Positions 26,076 through 38,454 of a stretch of 64,000 nucleotides of DNA are shown one piece after another. Source of the stretch: Agroathelia rolfsii (taxonomy: Eukaryota; Basidiomycota; Agaricomycetes; Amylocorticiales; Amylocorticiaceae); assembly GCA_018343915.1 (NCBI GenBank), contig JABRWF010000006.1, forward strand, positions 2,480,001-2,544,000. The letters run 5' to 3'. Within the stretch, counting starts at the first letter, position 1, and each line of letters starts with the position of its first letter. The notes under the pieces were generated by a model. That model searched no databases, was not told the DNA's origin, and saw nothing but the letters and a program-made list of their open reading frames with translations. The translations under genes and the position numbers were made by a program.

Positions 26076-29000
26076 ATGTCGTCTTCCAATCTCCTGGCGT
26101 CGGCTGCGTCTCCTCCTCGCCCGTCGCCTCTTATTCGCACAGCGAGCACAACTAACTTGGAGACATTGCCTCCCATCTCCGCACTGACCACCCTTAGCTC
26201 GGATAAGCAGGAGCAGCCTATTGATGCAGTGTTGGAACTCGAAAATGGCACTACCCTTCGTGGCATCAGCTTCGGTGCAGCAGGCAAGAGCATCTCAGGA
26301 GAATGCGTTTTCCAGACAGGTATGCAGCCCACGAATTATGAAACACTAGGCATCATCGTTGATATGACGGGCTAGGCATGGTCGGTTATACCGAGTCGCT
26401 CACCGATCCCTCGTATGAGGGGCAGATCCTCGTTCTGACATACCCTCTCATTGGCAACTATGGTGTGCCTTCCCGGCCCTCTGCTGATGCAGACCCTCTC
26501 CAACTTCCCATCGAATTCGAGTCGTCGAGAATCCATGTCGCGGGTCTGATCGTGGGCGCTTACGCAGAGGAATACTCTCATTTCCTCGCCGAGTCGTCCT
26601 TGAGCGCATGGCTCAAAGAAAATGGAGTGCCTGCTATCTACGGTGTCGACACGCGCGCACTCACGAAGCAACTTAGGGAAAATGGCTCCACGCTAGCTCG
26701 TATCCTTGCCCGCAAGCCCAGCCCAAGCCTCTCATCAGATGGACAGGCTATCATTCAGTCTTCTCGGGCACCGTCCCCATCCGGCGCCTCCTGGAGGGAG
26801 GACTTCATTAACGTACCTATTCACGACCCCAACACTGATAATCTCGTCGAGAACGTGTCTATTCGAGAACCACGAGTCTATGCACCCTCTGCACTAGATA
26901 AGCCACGCATACACCCTACTGCCCATCGTCCCTTGCGCATCTTGTCTGTTGATGTTGGCATGAAATACAACCAAATTCGTTGTTTCATCAAGCGCGGGGT
27001 CGAAGTCAAGGTCGTACCCTGGGACTATGACTTTATTTCTGAAAAGGATCCATGGGACGGCCTGTTCCTATCTAACGGTCCCGGTAACCCTGCCATGCTC
27101 ACGAAGACCGTGACGCATCTGCGGGCCTTGCTCGAGCGGGGCGACAAGCCAATTTTTGGCATCTGCCTCGGCCATCAGCTCCTCGCGCTCGCCGCTGGCG
27201 CCAATACGAGGAAGATGAAGTACGGGAATCGCGGCATGAACATCCCATGCACTGACCTTCGCTCCGGACGATGCTACATCACGAGCCAGAACCATGGTTT
27301 CGAGGTCGACGCGTCGACGCTCCCCTCAGGCTGGTCGCAGCTGTTCGTGAACGCCAACGATGGCAGCAACGAGGGCATCTGGTGCGAGACTAAGCCTTAT
27401 TTCTCTGTCCAGTTCCACCCCGAGAGCGCCCCTGGCCCACGGGACACCGAGTTTCTGTTCGACGTCTTCCTTGGCAACGTCGAGGATTGCGCCCGCACGG
27501 AGGTCTTCGGCGGCATGAAGTCACCTATGGACATGCCCGCCACGTACGGCGTGCTCCCCAACGTCGTGAAGCCTAAGATCCCGCAAAAGGTGCTCATCCT
27601 CGGCTCGGGCGGCCTCTCGATCGGTCAGGCGGGCGAGTTTGACTACTCGGGCTCGCAGGCGATCAAGGCGCTCAAGGAGGAAGGCATATACACTATCCTC
27701 GTCAACCCCAACATCGCTACGATCGCGACCTCGTCTGGGCTAGCGGACAAAGTCTACTTCTTGCCCGTCACGGTCGAGTTCGTGCGCAAGATCATCAAGT
27801 ACGAAAAACCGGATGGTATCTACGTCACGTTTGGTGGTCAGACGGCGCTCAACGTCGGTATTGGGCTCAAGGACGAGTTCGAGTCGCTGGGCGTGAAGGT
27901 GCTCGGCACGCCGATTGACACCATCATCATGACCGAGGATAGGCAGCTCTTCGCGGACGCTATGGCCGAGATTGGCGAGCGCTGTGCCGAGTCGGCGACG
28001 GCCACGACGCAAGAGGAGGCGTTGGCGGCAGCTACGCAGATCGGGTTCCCTGTCATCGTGCGCGCGGCGTATGCGTTAGGCGGTCTGGGCTCAGGCTTCG
28101 CGCAAGATGCGGAACAGCTCCGCGCGCTCTGCTCCAAGGCGTTTGCGACAAGTCCGCAGGTGTTGGTGGAGAGGAGTATGAAGGGGTGGAAGGAAATCGA
28201 ATATGAGGTCGTGAGGGATTGTCGCAACAACTGCATCACTGTTTGTAACATGGAGGTGAGGTTTCAACGTTTCTTTCTATCTTAACTCTGGTTTATGGCT
28301 CTTTTCTCATCATGGGCATACGTAGAACTTTGACCCGCTTGGTATTCATACTGGCGACTCCATCGTCATTGCCCCGTCGCAGACTTTGTCGGACTCCGAC
28401 TATAACATGCTGCGCACGACTGCAATCAACGTCGTTCGTCATCTTGGCGTCGTTGGAGAATGTAACATCCAGTATGCGCTCAACCCGACATCACAAGAGT
28501 ATTGCATTATCGAGGTAAGATGCTTCGATTAAACCTCGAAGTGTGATAGTCGCGTTAACTTTCTCCTTTCCTTAGGTCAATGCTCGTCTATCGCGTTCGT
28601 CTGCCTTAGCCTCGAAAGCTACTGGCTACCCCCTCGCCTTCATCGCTGCCAAACTCGGCCTGGGTATCCCCCTGAACGATATTAAGAACTCCGTCACCAA
28701 AGTCACGAGCGCGTGCTTCGAGCCCAGCTTGGACTATGTCGTCGTCAAGATGCCGCGCTGGGATCTGAAGAAGTTCAACCGCGTCAGCAGGCTTCTTAGC
28801 AGTAGCATGAAGAGTGTCGGCGAGGTCATGAGTATTGGCCGCTCGTTTGAGGAAACAGTGCAGAAGGCGATTAGGGCGATTGATGATCAATTCTCTGGGT
28901 TCTCTCAGGTTGCATTTTCTTCTTCTTTTAATGGCATATATCGAATACGAAGTTAATTTTCAATTTTTATCATTGTAGAATGACTTCGTGGAAGATATCG

Positions 29001-32000
29001 ACCAAGAGCTCACGAATCCGACAGACAAGCGCATCTTTGCCATCTCGGCCGCGTTCCATCGTGGTTATAGTGTCGACAAGATCTGGCAGATGACAAACAT
29101 CGACAAGTGGTTCTTGACCCGCCTTTATAATATCTTCCTGATGGAGAAGAAGCTCAAGTATGATACCTTTTCTTATGCTTTCATAGCGAGAATTCACAGT
29201 TTATGTCTTATAGATCCCATCATGTCGGCCAAATGGAGAAGGACTTGCTGCGCCAGGCCAAGCAGCTCGGCTTCTCAGATCGTCAACTGGCAGAGACCAT
29301 GGGCTCTACCGAGCTTGCAGTTCGTCGTCGTCGACAAGAATTCGGGCTGGCGCCATTCGTCAAGCAGATCGACACTGTCGCAGCCGAGTTCCCTGCGTTC
29401 ACCAACTACCTCTATACGACGTATAATGCCTTGGAGCACGATGTGACCTTCAACGACAGGGGTGTCATCGTTCTGGGCTCAGGTGTCTATAGGATCGGAT
29501 CCTCCGTCGAGTTCGACTGGTGTGCTGTCCGCGCGATCCGTACGCTCCGCGACCAGGGCTTGCAAACGGTTATGGTCAACTACAACCCTGAGACGGTTAG
29601 TACGGACTACGACGAGGCAGACAGGCTCTACTTTGAGAACATCAGTCTGGAGACGATCTTGGATATCTATGACCTCGAAGGTTCGAGCGGTGTGGTGCTG
29701 TCCATGGGTGGCCAAACTCCGAACAACATCGCGCTGCCCTTGCACCGCGCGAACGTCAGGATCTACGGCACATCACCCGAGATGATTGACACAGCCGAGA
29801 ACCGATACAAGTTCTCGCGTCTGCTAGACGAGATCGGCGTGGATCAGCCTCAGTGGAAGGAGCTCACGAGCTTCGAGTCTGCGTTGGAGTTCTGCGAAAA
29901 GGTGGGATACCCCGTTCTCGTGCGGCCGTCCTATGTCCTTTCCGGCGCTGCGATGAACGTCGTGTCCACGAGCGACGATCTCTCGAACTACCTCAGCCAG
30001 GCCACAGCTGTCTCGCGCGATCATCCCGTAGTCATCACCAAGTACATCGAGCAAGCCAAGGAAATCGAAATGGATGCTGTCGCCAAGGATGGTGTGCTCG
30101 TTATGCACTACATCTCCGAGCACGTTGAGAACGCCGGTGTGCACTCGGGTGATGCTACACTCATTCATCCGCCCCAGGACCTGGATCCTGTCACTGTCAG
30201 GCAGATCGAGGATGCGACGGCGAAGATCGCTAATGCACTCAACGTCACAGGTCCCATGAACATCCAGTTCATCGCCAAAGACAATGAGATTAAGGTCATC
30301 GAGTGTAATCTCCGTGCCGCGCGCTCGTTCCCTTTCGTCTCGAAAGTGACCGGCATCGATGCGATTGAGATGGCGACCAAGGTGATGATGCGGATCCCTG
30401 TCGAGCCTTACCCCGACTCTGGCATGCCTCAGGATTATGTCGGTATTAAGGTGCCTCAGTTCAGCTTCAGCCGATTGTCGGGTGCCGACCCCGTTCTGGG
30501 AGTGGAGATGGCTTCGACGGGCGAGGTGGCCTGTTTCGGTCGCGATAAGTACGAGGCATATTTGAAGGCGCTTATCTCTACGGGCATCGTACCGCCCAAG
30601 AAGAACATCTTGTTCTCCGTCGGCAGCTACAGGGAGAAATTGGAGATATTGCCGTCTGTTCAGAAGCTCTATGCGGCGGGGTACAATATCTTTGCTACCT
30701 CCGGAACGGCTGATTTCTTGCAGGAACACAATGTGCCTTGCAAGGTGAGTATATCGATAACAATGTTGTTTGTTCTTTCACTGAATTATCGGCGATAGTA
30801 CCTCGAGACTCTGGGTGAAGGCGGCAATGACAAGGAGAAGCAGGAGTATTCCTTGACACAGCACTTGGCCAACAATCTCATCGACATGTACATCAATTTA
30901 CCGTCCAGGAACCACTATCGTCGTCCTGCCAGCTACACTAGCAAGGGCTACCGCACTCGCCGTATGGCCGTTGATTTCGCCGTCCCTCTCATCACCAACG
31001 TCAAGAATGCCAAGCTGCTCGCCGAGGCTCTGGTTCGTAGGCTACCTTTGAACGTATCGACGATCGACTCCAAGAGTTCGCACAAGACGCACACCTTCCC
31101 GGGCTTCGTCAATATCTCCACATATATTCCTTCCCTGCCGAACAGCGGGCCTGAGGATTTCGAGATGACTACCAAGGCCTGCTTGAGCGCCGGATTTACG
31201 ACGGCCATTTTCTTGCCATTTGGTGAAAATGGTCAGATCACTACCCAAAAATCGTTGGGCCTTGCTCACGAAACTGCCACGGGCCATTCTCACTGCAACT
31301 ATGGTCTTTGTATTGCGGCAAACCCGACGAAAGTCGAAGTGTATGACGAAGAGACGCTGGCCGCTGCCAAGTCACTGTTTATATCTTTCCAGGGCGCAAC
31401 GGTCCCTCAGATGTCCATCGTGGCTGCCTATTTCACTGCATGGCCGGCTGAGAAGCTCATCGTCACGGACGCTCGTGGCTCGGATCTCGCGTCGCTCTTG
31501 CTCTTTGCAAGCCTGTACAATCGCATTCTGCATGTGACCGACGTCCGCAACAAGGACGACCTCATGTTGATTTCTCTTAGCAAGGCCAAGTCGCTTCAAG
31601 TATCCTGCGATGTCTCTGTTTACTCGCTCTATTTCAATACGTCGGATTATCCCGAAGCCACATGCCTTCCATCCGCAATCGATCAGGCTGCGCTGTGGAG
31701 CAACTTGCAGATCATCGACGCGTTCTCCGTGGGCCGCACACCCATTCAGTTGGCCAAAGATCTGAAGAAATCTGCGTCGAGTACAAGTGGTCTAGAAGAG
31801 GTCATTCCTCTGCTTCTGACCTCCGTCAGCGAGGGCAAGCTTACTCTGGAGGACATCCGCATTCGTCTCTACAGCACACCCCTGCGCATTTTCAAGTTGC
31901 CGGATCAGGCCAACACGCAAGTCGAAGTGGTCATTGGGCGGAGGACTCCATTCGAGAAGCGGTCTACCGCCTGGTCTCCTGTCGACCAGAAGATCGTTCA

Positions 32001-33384
32001 TGGCTTCATTCATCGTGTCCTTGTTCATGGGCACACTACCTACCTCGATGGATGGGTCAATTCTTCTCCAGTTGGCCGCGATGTCTCGAGCGCTGTCGTG
32101 CTCGGTCGCGAGCGTGCTGGTACTGTTGCATCCCTTGCGGCTTCGCCTCGCGTTGTGTCAGATGCTATCCTACCTCCTATTCAACACACGACACCTATTC
32201 CAGCCATTCCATCACAGCAACAACAGCCGCTTGCGGGAGCCACGTATCCACCACAGCCTTTGCCAATCGCCTTCTCACAATTCCGGCCTCACCCCACTTT
32301 CCACGGGCGTCACATTTTGTCTGTGAAGCAATTTGACGTCCATGATCTCTATACACTGTTTGCATTGGCCGAGGAGATGCGGTTACAAGTAGAGCGTAAT
32401 GGCAGGTTGGACATCCTCAAAGGAAAAGTTCTCTGCACGCTATTCTACGAGCCTTCGACTCGCACGTCTGCATCATTCGATGCCGCCATGAAGCGCTGCG
32501 GTGGCGAGGTAATCAATGTGACTGCCGACAGCTCCTCTGTCGTCAAAGGAGAAAGCTTGCCGGATACCATTCGCACTGTTGGGTCTTACGCAGATGCCAT
32601 TGTTATCCGTCACCCCGACGTTGGTAGCTCTCAGCTTGCCGCCAAGTTCTCCCCTGTTCCTGTTCTGAATGCTGGTGATGGCATTGGCGAGCATCCAACT
32701 CAGGTAAGAATAGCATCTCACCGTACTTGAATGCATAGACTAACATAATCACAGGCGTTGCTAGATGTCTTTACCATTCGGTCCGAGCTGGGTACCGTCA
32801 ACGGCAAGACGATCACCATGCTTGGCGATCTCAAGAACGGACGCACCGTCCACAGTCTCGTCAAGCTGCTCTCTCTCTATTCCGTCTCGCTCAACTTCGT
32901 TTCCCCGCCATCGCTTGCTATGCCCTCGAAGGTTGTTAGTGAGGCGAAGAAGGCTGGCGTTAACGTCCGGGTCTGCGAGTCTCTCGAGGAAGTTCTAGCA
33001 GATACAGATGTCCTCTACGTCACGAGGGTGCAAAAGGAGAGGTTCGAGAACGAGCAAGATTGGAAGATGGTGAAGGATGCCTACCGTGTTGACCATGCGG
33101 TCCTATCCAGGGCGAAGGCCGACATGATCGTTATGCATCCCTTGCCTCGAGTCAACGGCAAGTCTATAATTTATTATCTCTCCTCCGAATATCCCCACTT
33201 ACCCATTTGTTTATAGAAATCGACCCCGAAGTCGACTTCGACTCAAGGCGGGCGGTGTACTTCCGACAGATGCGCTATGGACTTTTCGTTAGTGTCTTTC
33301 ATTTTGTGTTTTATTAGCCCTTTGATCTAAATCAATTTCCGTTCACAGATTCGTATGGCTCTTCTGTGCAGCGTTATGGCTTAA
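26076..33384 (+). CDS. URA2: Multifunctional CPSase/aspartate transcarbamylase (URA2, CAD-like)
   Basis: Catalyses the first two steps of pyrimidine synthesis: glutamine-dependent carbamoyl phosphate synthesis, then transfer to aspartate. Ten exons (joins at 26319/26376, 28255/28326, 28514/28576, 28908/28979, 29157/29214, 30744/30799, 32703/32755, 33157/33217, 33287/33349) sum to 6771 bases, 2256 residues. Order: CPSase small domain; class I amidotransferase with nucleophile in GICLGHQL (about residue 345) and FHPE (about 428); two ATP-grasp halves starting [20 protein letters not shown] and [23 protein letters not shown] regulatory domain ([23 protein letters not shown]); a dihydroorotase-like domain without the HxH metal site; ATCase with YEPSTRTS and GEHPTQ. 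The eighth intron has a GC donor. As in yeast, dihydroorotase must come from another gene. UTP feedback through the MGS domain is family knowledge. Confidence 0.97.
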
Positions 33385-33790
33385 TTTTCTTTCTATCCTC
33401 TTCAAAAACTGGTGTCGACGACTGGGTATTCCAGAACGCACACAGACCAGACTTATGTTTATGTTTAACTTGTAAAACTGTCAAATAGAGTTGTTTCTTT
33501 GTGTTACGAGAGGGTTTTGTAGTCGAATTAAAAAATGTACTGTAGTTAGCTTTTCGTAGCTTTTCGTGAATAATACATGTGTTTTGAATGTCCAATCAAA
33601 TGTATGCATTCATGAGCGTGTACCACTACTAGGCATGACCTGATTCTCGATTACAGAACTCTTAGATGACTATTCACTGTATTTCACTGATAGAGGCGGC
33701 CAATTAACATACTCACTATGGTTAAATGTGCTAATTGATACAATTGTTCGTACGGATATACATATTTGTTGCTTTTAATGTTCTCTTCTA
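33385..33790. other. Convergent 3' flanks of URA2 and the dehydrogenase
   Basis: An AT-rich 406-base gap between two converging genes, presumably holding both terminators. No RNA gene or open frame of interest seen. Confidence 0.6.
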
Positions 33791-35092
33791 TTACAGTTTG
33801 CTTGTCTGATGTTCTGGGATGATATCTTTTCCCTTGCCGGAGGCCAAGTAATCTCTCAAGTTGGTAAGCGCCCTGACCTCCATTTGTTTCTGGGCATCCT
33901 GGTTTGAAGTACCCATGTGCGGGAGCAGACACAATTGTGGGAACTGGAGCAAACGAGGGTTGACGTGGGGCTCTTCAGGGTAGACGTCCAAGCCCACGTT
34001 TGATAGCTGATCAGGGACGAATCATGATCATGATCAGCTACGATCATGCATAACATCCACAGAAAAGAGGACTTACGTGACCATCTTCCAAAGCTCTGAT
34101 CATAGCCTCTTCATCAATGACTTTGCCCCTCGCTGTGTTGATGATGATGGCGCCCTTTTTCAGAGCACGAATCTGCTTTTCACCCACGATTCCCTCCGTC
34201 TCCTTCCTCAAAGGGACATGCACGCTGAGCACATCCGTCTGTCCCAGCATCTCATCCAATCTTTCCGGGGGGAAATATTCTGCCCACTCGGGGGCATTTG
34301 GGTTCGGGTTCCTTGAGCAGTACACGATGCGCATGGGGAACGCGCGTGCGTATTCTGCCAGGCGGAGACCGATCCCGCCTAAGCCATAGATAGCGAGTGT
34401 GCGTCCGGCGGCATCGTGAGCTTTATCAGCGACAGCAGGAGTCCACTTTCCTTCGCGAAGACTACGCTCACTCTCGGAATAGCGACGAAGGGTGGAGAGA
34501 AGGAGGTAAAGCGCCGTGGTCGCTGTTGCATCATCGACTGCACCGGGGGTATTGGACACGGTGATACCTACGCATGAATTCAATAGTAAGCCACGGTCAG
34601 TAATAAATGGAGACGTGAAATCGGCACTACCTTTGACCTTGCACTCGTGTACGTCGATCTGATCATAACCAGCACCGTTGTGCGCGATCCATTTGACGCT
34701 TGGGGCAAGTGCATTGATGATTTCCTTGTCGAATACGCCAACGCGATCAGAGGAGCTGTTATGTCTATATACGCCTACTGCTCCTGCATATTTGCCTGAG
34801 CCTGTCAAGCCGTTTAGGAATTCCTCCCTAGTCTGGGCATCTATAACCTATGGGGATGGGCATCATTGTTGAAATATAAATCAGAGATCAACATCCTCTC
34901 CGAGACTATGATAACATGAACGGTGGAATTACCACAACATCCGAGAGGTCGCCAAGGAGCTGCTTCACTTCATTGTGCGCCCAGACGATATCGCCTATGT
35001 TTGATGTAATGTTATCAGATACATCATGCATAACATGACAAAAGCGGTATATATGGAATCCCCATACCGCAAATTAGGATTTTAGGAGACAT
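33791..35092 (-). CDS. D-isomer-specific 2-hydroxyacid dehydrogenase (glyoxylate/hydroxypyruvate reductase-like)
   Basis: An NAD(P)-dependent reductase of 2-oxo acids. The nucleotide-binding loop reads LAIYGLGGIGLRLAEYA (about 34390). Catalytic residues are visible: Arg in NTARGKVIDEEAM (about 34135), Glu in VGLDVYPEEPHVNP (about 33980), His in LLPHMGTSNQDAQ (about 33920). IAHNGAGYDQIDV and TVSNTPGAVDDATATTALYL complete the family signature. The start is the short exon MSPKILICG (ATG at 35092), joined through two introns to DIVWAHNEVKQLLGDLSDVV and then VIDAQTREEFLNGLTG. Yeast Gor1 is the closest known type by motif. The exact substrate is not determinable. The protein ends EHQTSKL at TAA 33791-33793. 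Confidence 0.92.
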
Positions 35093-35372
35093 GGCAGTTG
35101 AGAGGAAAGCTGGTGTTGGTACACACCAGGAGGAGTCATGCTGCTATTTTATCAATGCGAAAAATCGGGCCGATGTCAATAGAAGAGGGTGCTGGAGTTG
35201 AACGGCCTTTCAGCAAATTATTTCAGAAGGTAGTTATTGACCGGACCGGTAAGCCGAGCAAAGGTCATGGGTACGTGTTGTTGAGGTCACCCATTCATCT
35301 AGACCCTAGAGAAGATTGATTGGCCATAATCTGTTTTGACAAAGGATTGACTTGGATGAAGCTGAGGTTGAG

Positions 35373-35377
35373 AAAAA
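35373..35377 (-). terminator. Pol III T5 terminator of tRNA-Glu
   Basis: Five A on the plus strand (TTTTT in the tRNA sense) lie four bases beyond the tRNA 3' end, the normal RNA polymerase III stop. Confidence 0.8.
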
Positions 35378-35381
35378 GATA

Positions 35382-35468
35382 TTCGGATACGGGGAATCGA
35401 ACCCCGAGCTGCCGCGGACAAACTCTCTGAATGAGAGGCGGCAATGTTAGCCGTTACACCATATCCGA
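35382..35468 (-). tRNA. tRNA-Glu(CUC) with a 15-base intron
   Basis: The minus strand folds as a full cloverleaf. The acceptor stem is TCGGATA/TATCCGA, the D arm contains GTGTAACGGCTAACAT, and the anticodon stem is GCCGC/GCGGC. The T arm is CGGGG-TTCGATT-CCCCG, with discriminator A. Between the anticodon-stem halves are 22 bases: a 7-base loop with anticodon CTC plus a 15-base intron (about TTCAGAGAGTTTGTC) after the base 3' of the anticodon. The spliced length is 72 before CCA addition. It closely matches yeast tRNA-Glu in the D and T arms. Confidence 0.95.
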
Positions 35469-35677
35469 TTGAGAGACATGGGATACAAATGGATACTAGT
35501 GGTTTATGAAATGCAGTGGACCCACATGATGGCGGACCCACTGTTGAGTTGGTCAGCCACTGGCATAAAGCAGCCCACACAGCTGAGATCACAACGACGT
35601 TCTGTGGTAGATAAACAGCCCTCGTACTTGACCGTAGCCTGAGGTCCGTGCTACATCGGACCAGCCTAGGCCTCTCA

Positions 35678-38288
35678 ATGTTGTCGCCTACGCTCGGAAC
35701 TACTTCTGGACCAAGCCTGCTGTCTCTCCCCACGGAGGTCCTCGAGTGTATCATAGCCTATACCTTCGCTATTGGGACACACAGGGACATCACTAGTATT
35801 GCGCTCACATGCAGCACATTGCGTACAGTGGTCTACGGCCCATCATGCGGCTACCTATGGCATACAATATTTCTATCTAAATTCGACGACCCAAGCAGTG
35901 TATCCAAACACCTTGCTCGCATGGGTATACCATCCCAGATTAGCATCGGCATGCATAAAGAGTTTGATTGGGCGCAAGCACTCAAATCTCGAATTTCCGC
36001 TGCTCTTTATTTCAGGACTTCGACGAGGATACCTGATTTCCTCACCCAACATACACCCTCATCCGAATCTGATGACTCAGATAGTGCACCCTCTCTGCAA
36101 TCAATCTTTGTCTTGCGACTGCGGCCACCGGCACCATCTTTGGATGACCTCCCGAAGGCGCTGGATCATATCATGTCTACTATCAATACCGAACGACCAT
36201 ATCCTACAGTGCCCATGATCGCCTTCGGCTCTCCATCAACTACGATCGAAGGCCTTGCCGGCTCACCCTTTCCCGCCTACCCCGCATTTCCACCCCTGAT
36301 GTTGCTCTTTGCCACCATGCGCATAGGAAACCCGTATCCAGAGGTGCTGGAGTCAATGAATACCAATTGGCTGCACGATGTCCTCCGCACTGGCTATCCG
36401 CCCGAGCTCGTCCACCGTATCCTGCCAGGGTCGATACTCGTGGATCATCCTATATTCCGGGACTGGCCATCCTCTCCCCTTGCTAGGACTTTCTTCCGCA
36501 TGATGACTCACACTGGATTCATCCCAATGCCCTACCTCGCTCCAGAGTCAGAATCCAAGGCGGAGAACACAACAGAGCCAGAGACGAACTCGAACGCCGC
36601 TGCTACTCCTCAAGAGGATTCTACCACATCAGTAGAAGGATCATCTCCCACTGAACGGGAAGAAACACCGCAGCCGGGACCAGCACCAGTACCACAACCC
36701 AGCTCGACGACTTTTGGTGCTACCAGGGGGTACAAGGACGAAGGCAAGAAATCTTTCCCGTTCATACCTCCAGAAGAACAATACAGCCGCGTGCGCCGCT
36801 GGGCGCGCACGACAGTCTACAATCTACGCTATCTCTGGTCTGATCGGCAATGGGGGCCGTTCCTACCCCTCACCGAGGACCCTCCGCCGGCCACTAGAAG
36901 GCCGCATGCTGTCCCACAGCATGTACAAGTCAATAACACCAATGATGATGATGATGATGACGATACGGACAGCAACGAAGAATGGGCGGATGACGATCTC
37001 GTACCGCTCATCAACACCCATCCTAGGCCTGGTGCTGCGGCCTCATCATCGTCGACGTCCGTCAGTGCGTCACAGCTAAAACCGGACTGGATGTTCCTCG
37101 CGGCTGTGAGGATATTGGTCGAGATGAACCTCAGAGATTCGTTGGGTAATAGAAGGGGGCGTGAGGATATCGATCTCGTGATTGAAGGGCTGGGAGAGGC
37201 TTTGCAGAGGTTGGATGGGGGAAGGGTGGGTGGTGCACCCGGGTATTGGCATGGTTTGGAAGGGTATGAACGAATTTTGGATGAGAGGAGGCGTAAGGAG
37301 CAGGAAGACCAGCAGGAGCAGGGGATTGGTTCTAATTTCAAGGGTAAAGGGAAAGAGAAGGATGAGGGAGATGGAGAGGAGAAACTTGACGGATGGGACT
37401 GGGCTGGTGTCGAGGGTCAATGGAAGTAAGCCATGGTTTTGTATTCACATCACTGGACATAAAAGTGCTCATGGCTTGATATGCAGACGGTGCATTTGCT
37501 GGCTCGATTACCGGGATTTACTGAGTACGTCTTCTCATTTCCTTTTTCTCCTCGTTTGGATGGTAGCTAACACATTCTGCATGTCACTAGCAAACAACGT
37601 TAGTCATTGCAATGATATATTCATCCTTTTTACTTACCCGAGTTTTTTTAATGAAATTTATCAAACAGCTTCATTCATCGGCACTACGCTTCCAAGACCC
37701 AACTCTTGAGGAAGTCATCAGAATCGTTCCAATGACGATCCGCATCTCGGGATACTCATACCCAGATGACGACGAAGGATTCATCTCTGCAGACGGCGTC
37801 CGTCTGCCCATGATCCACGTCGAAGGCGAAGTAGCCGGTCAACCGCTGGAGCCCCGTGCCGTGCGCAGAGTCAAGGGCACCGTAAGCATGATCGCGGATG
37901 GGACTGTGCGGTGGAGCTTTGTGAGTCTTATTATCCCTGTCTTTTTCTTTTTCTCCTTCTCCCAGAAGAGAGATAATACTCCATCCGTGTTCTTATTTTC
38001 TCTCTTACCGGATTACACTTACTCAACACCCAGTTCGATTCATTCCAGACGATGACCCACCATGGCTCATTGGTACCTGAGTGGGCGAGCGAAGGTGTAC
38101 AGCTTGGAGGCGTGGGATCTGCACTCGGTATCTTGGGTCTCTGGACCGGTGCAGACCACGAGAGAACAGATCCCCTAGGTATTGTGTTTCCTTCACTAAC
38201 AAGCAAAAAAATTTCAACTCATTTGTGTGGGATTTTCTTTTCTTCGTTCTTGCACGCAGGTCCGTTCTGGGCATGGAAAGTTGCGTGA
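35678..38288 (+). CDS. F-box domain protein
   Basis: Probably a substrate adaptor of an SCF ubiquitin ligase; the target is unknown. The first in-frame ATG (35678) is soon followed by LLSLPTEVLECIIAYTFAIG and ITSIALTCSTLRTVVYG, an F-box (about residues 12-55). The middle is Pro/Ser/Glu-rich with a run of seven Asp encoded by a GAT repeat (about 36941-36962). The C-terminal exons read CICWLDYRDLL, FQDPTLEEVIRIVPMTIRIS, and then GSALGILGLWTGADHERTDP with GPFWAWKVA, a conserved fungal tail. Six exons (35678-37425, 37487-37524, 37591-37598, 37669-37920, 38034-38178, 38260-38288) sum to 2220 bases, 739 residues. The third exon is only 8 bases and is inferred from phase. An alternative without it uses a weak GTTTGG donor after 37554. 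Confidence 0.85.
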
Positions 38289-38454
38289 ACCGGGTTTCAT
38301 TCAACTCTTTATAATTCTCTGGGTGTCAAATTCGTGTCATCATTATGTATTAGATGGTTTGTGTATCATTGGATAGCTGTAGTGTGTATTTTTTTATGGG
38401 GTAGTTGGCTGGCTAGTATGACCGATCCAACAAGGGAGCAGGGGGGAAATGCAT

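Noticed and set aside
29824..30729. Long minus-strand open frame of 301 codons inside URA2
   Set aside because: It is antisense to a highly conserved CPSase exon and is explained by codon bias on the coding strand.
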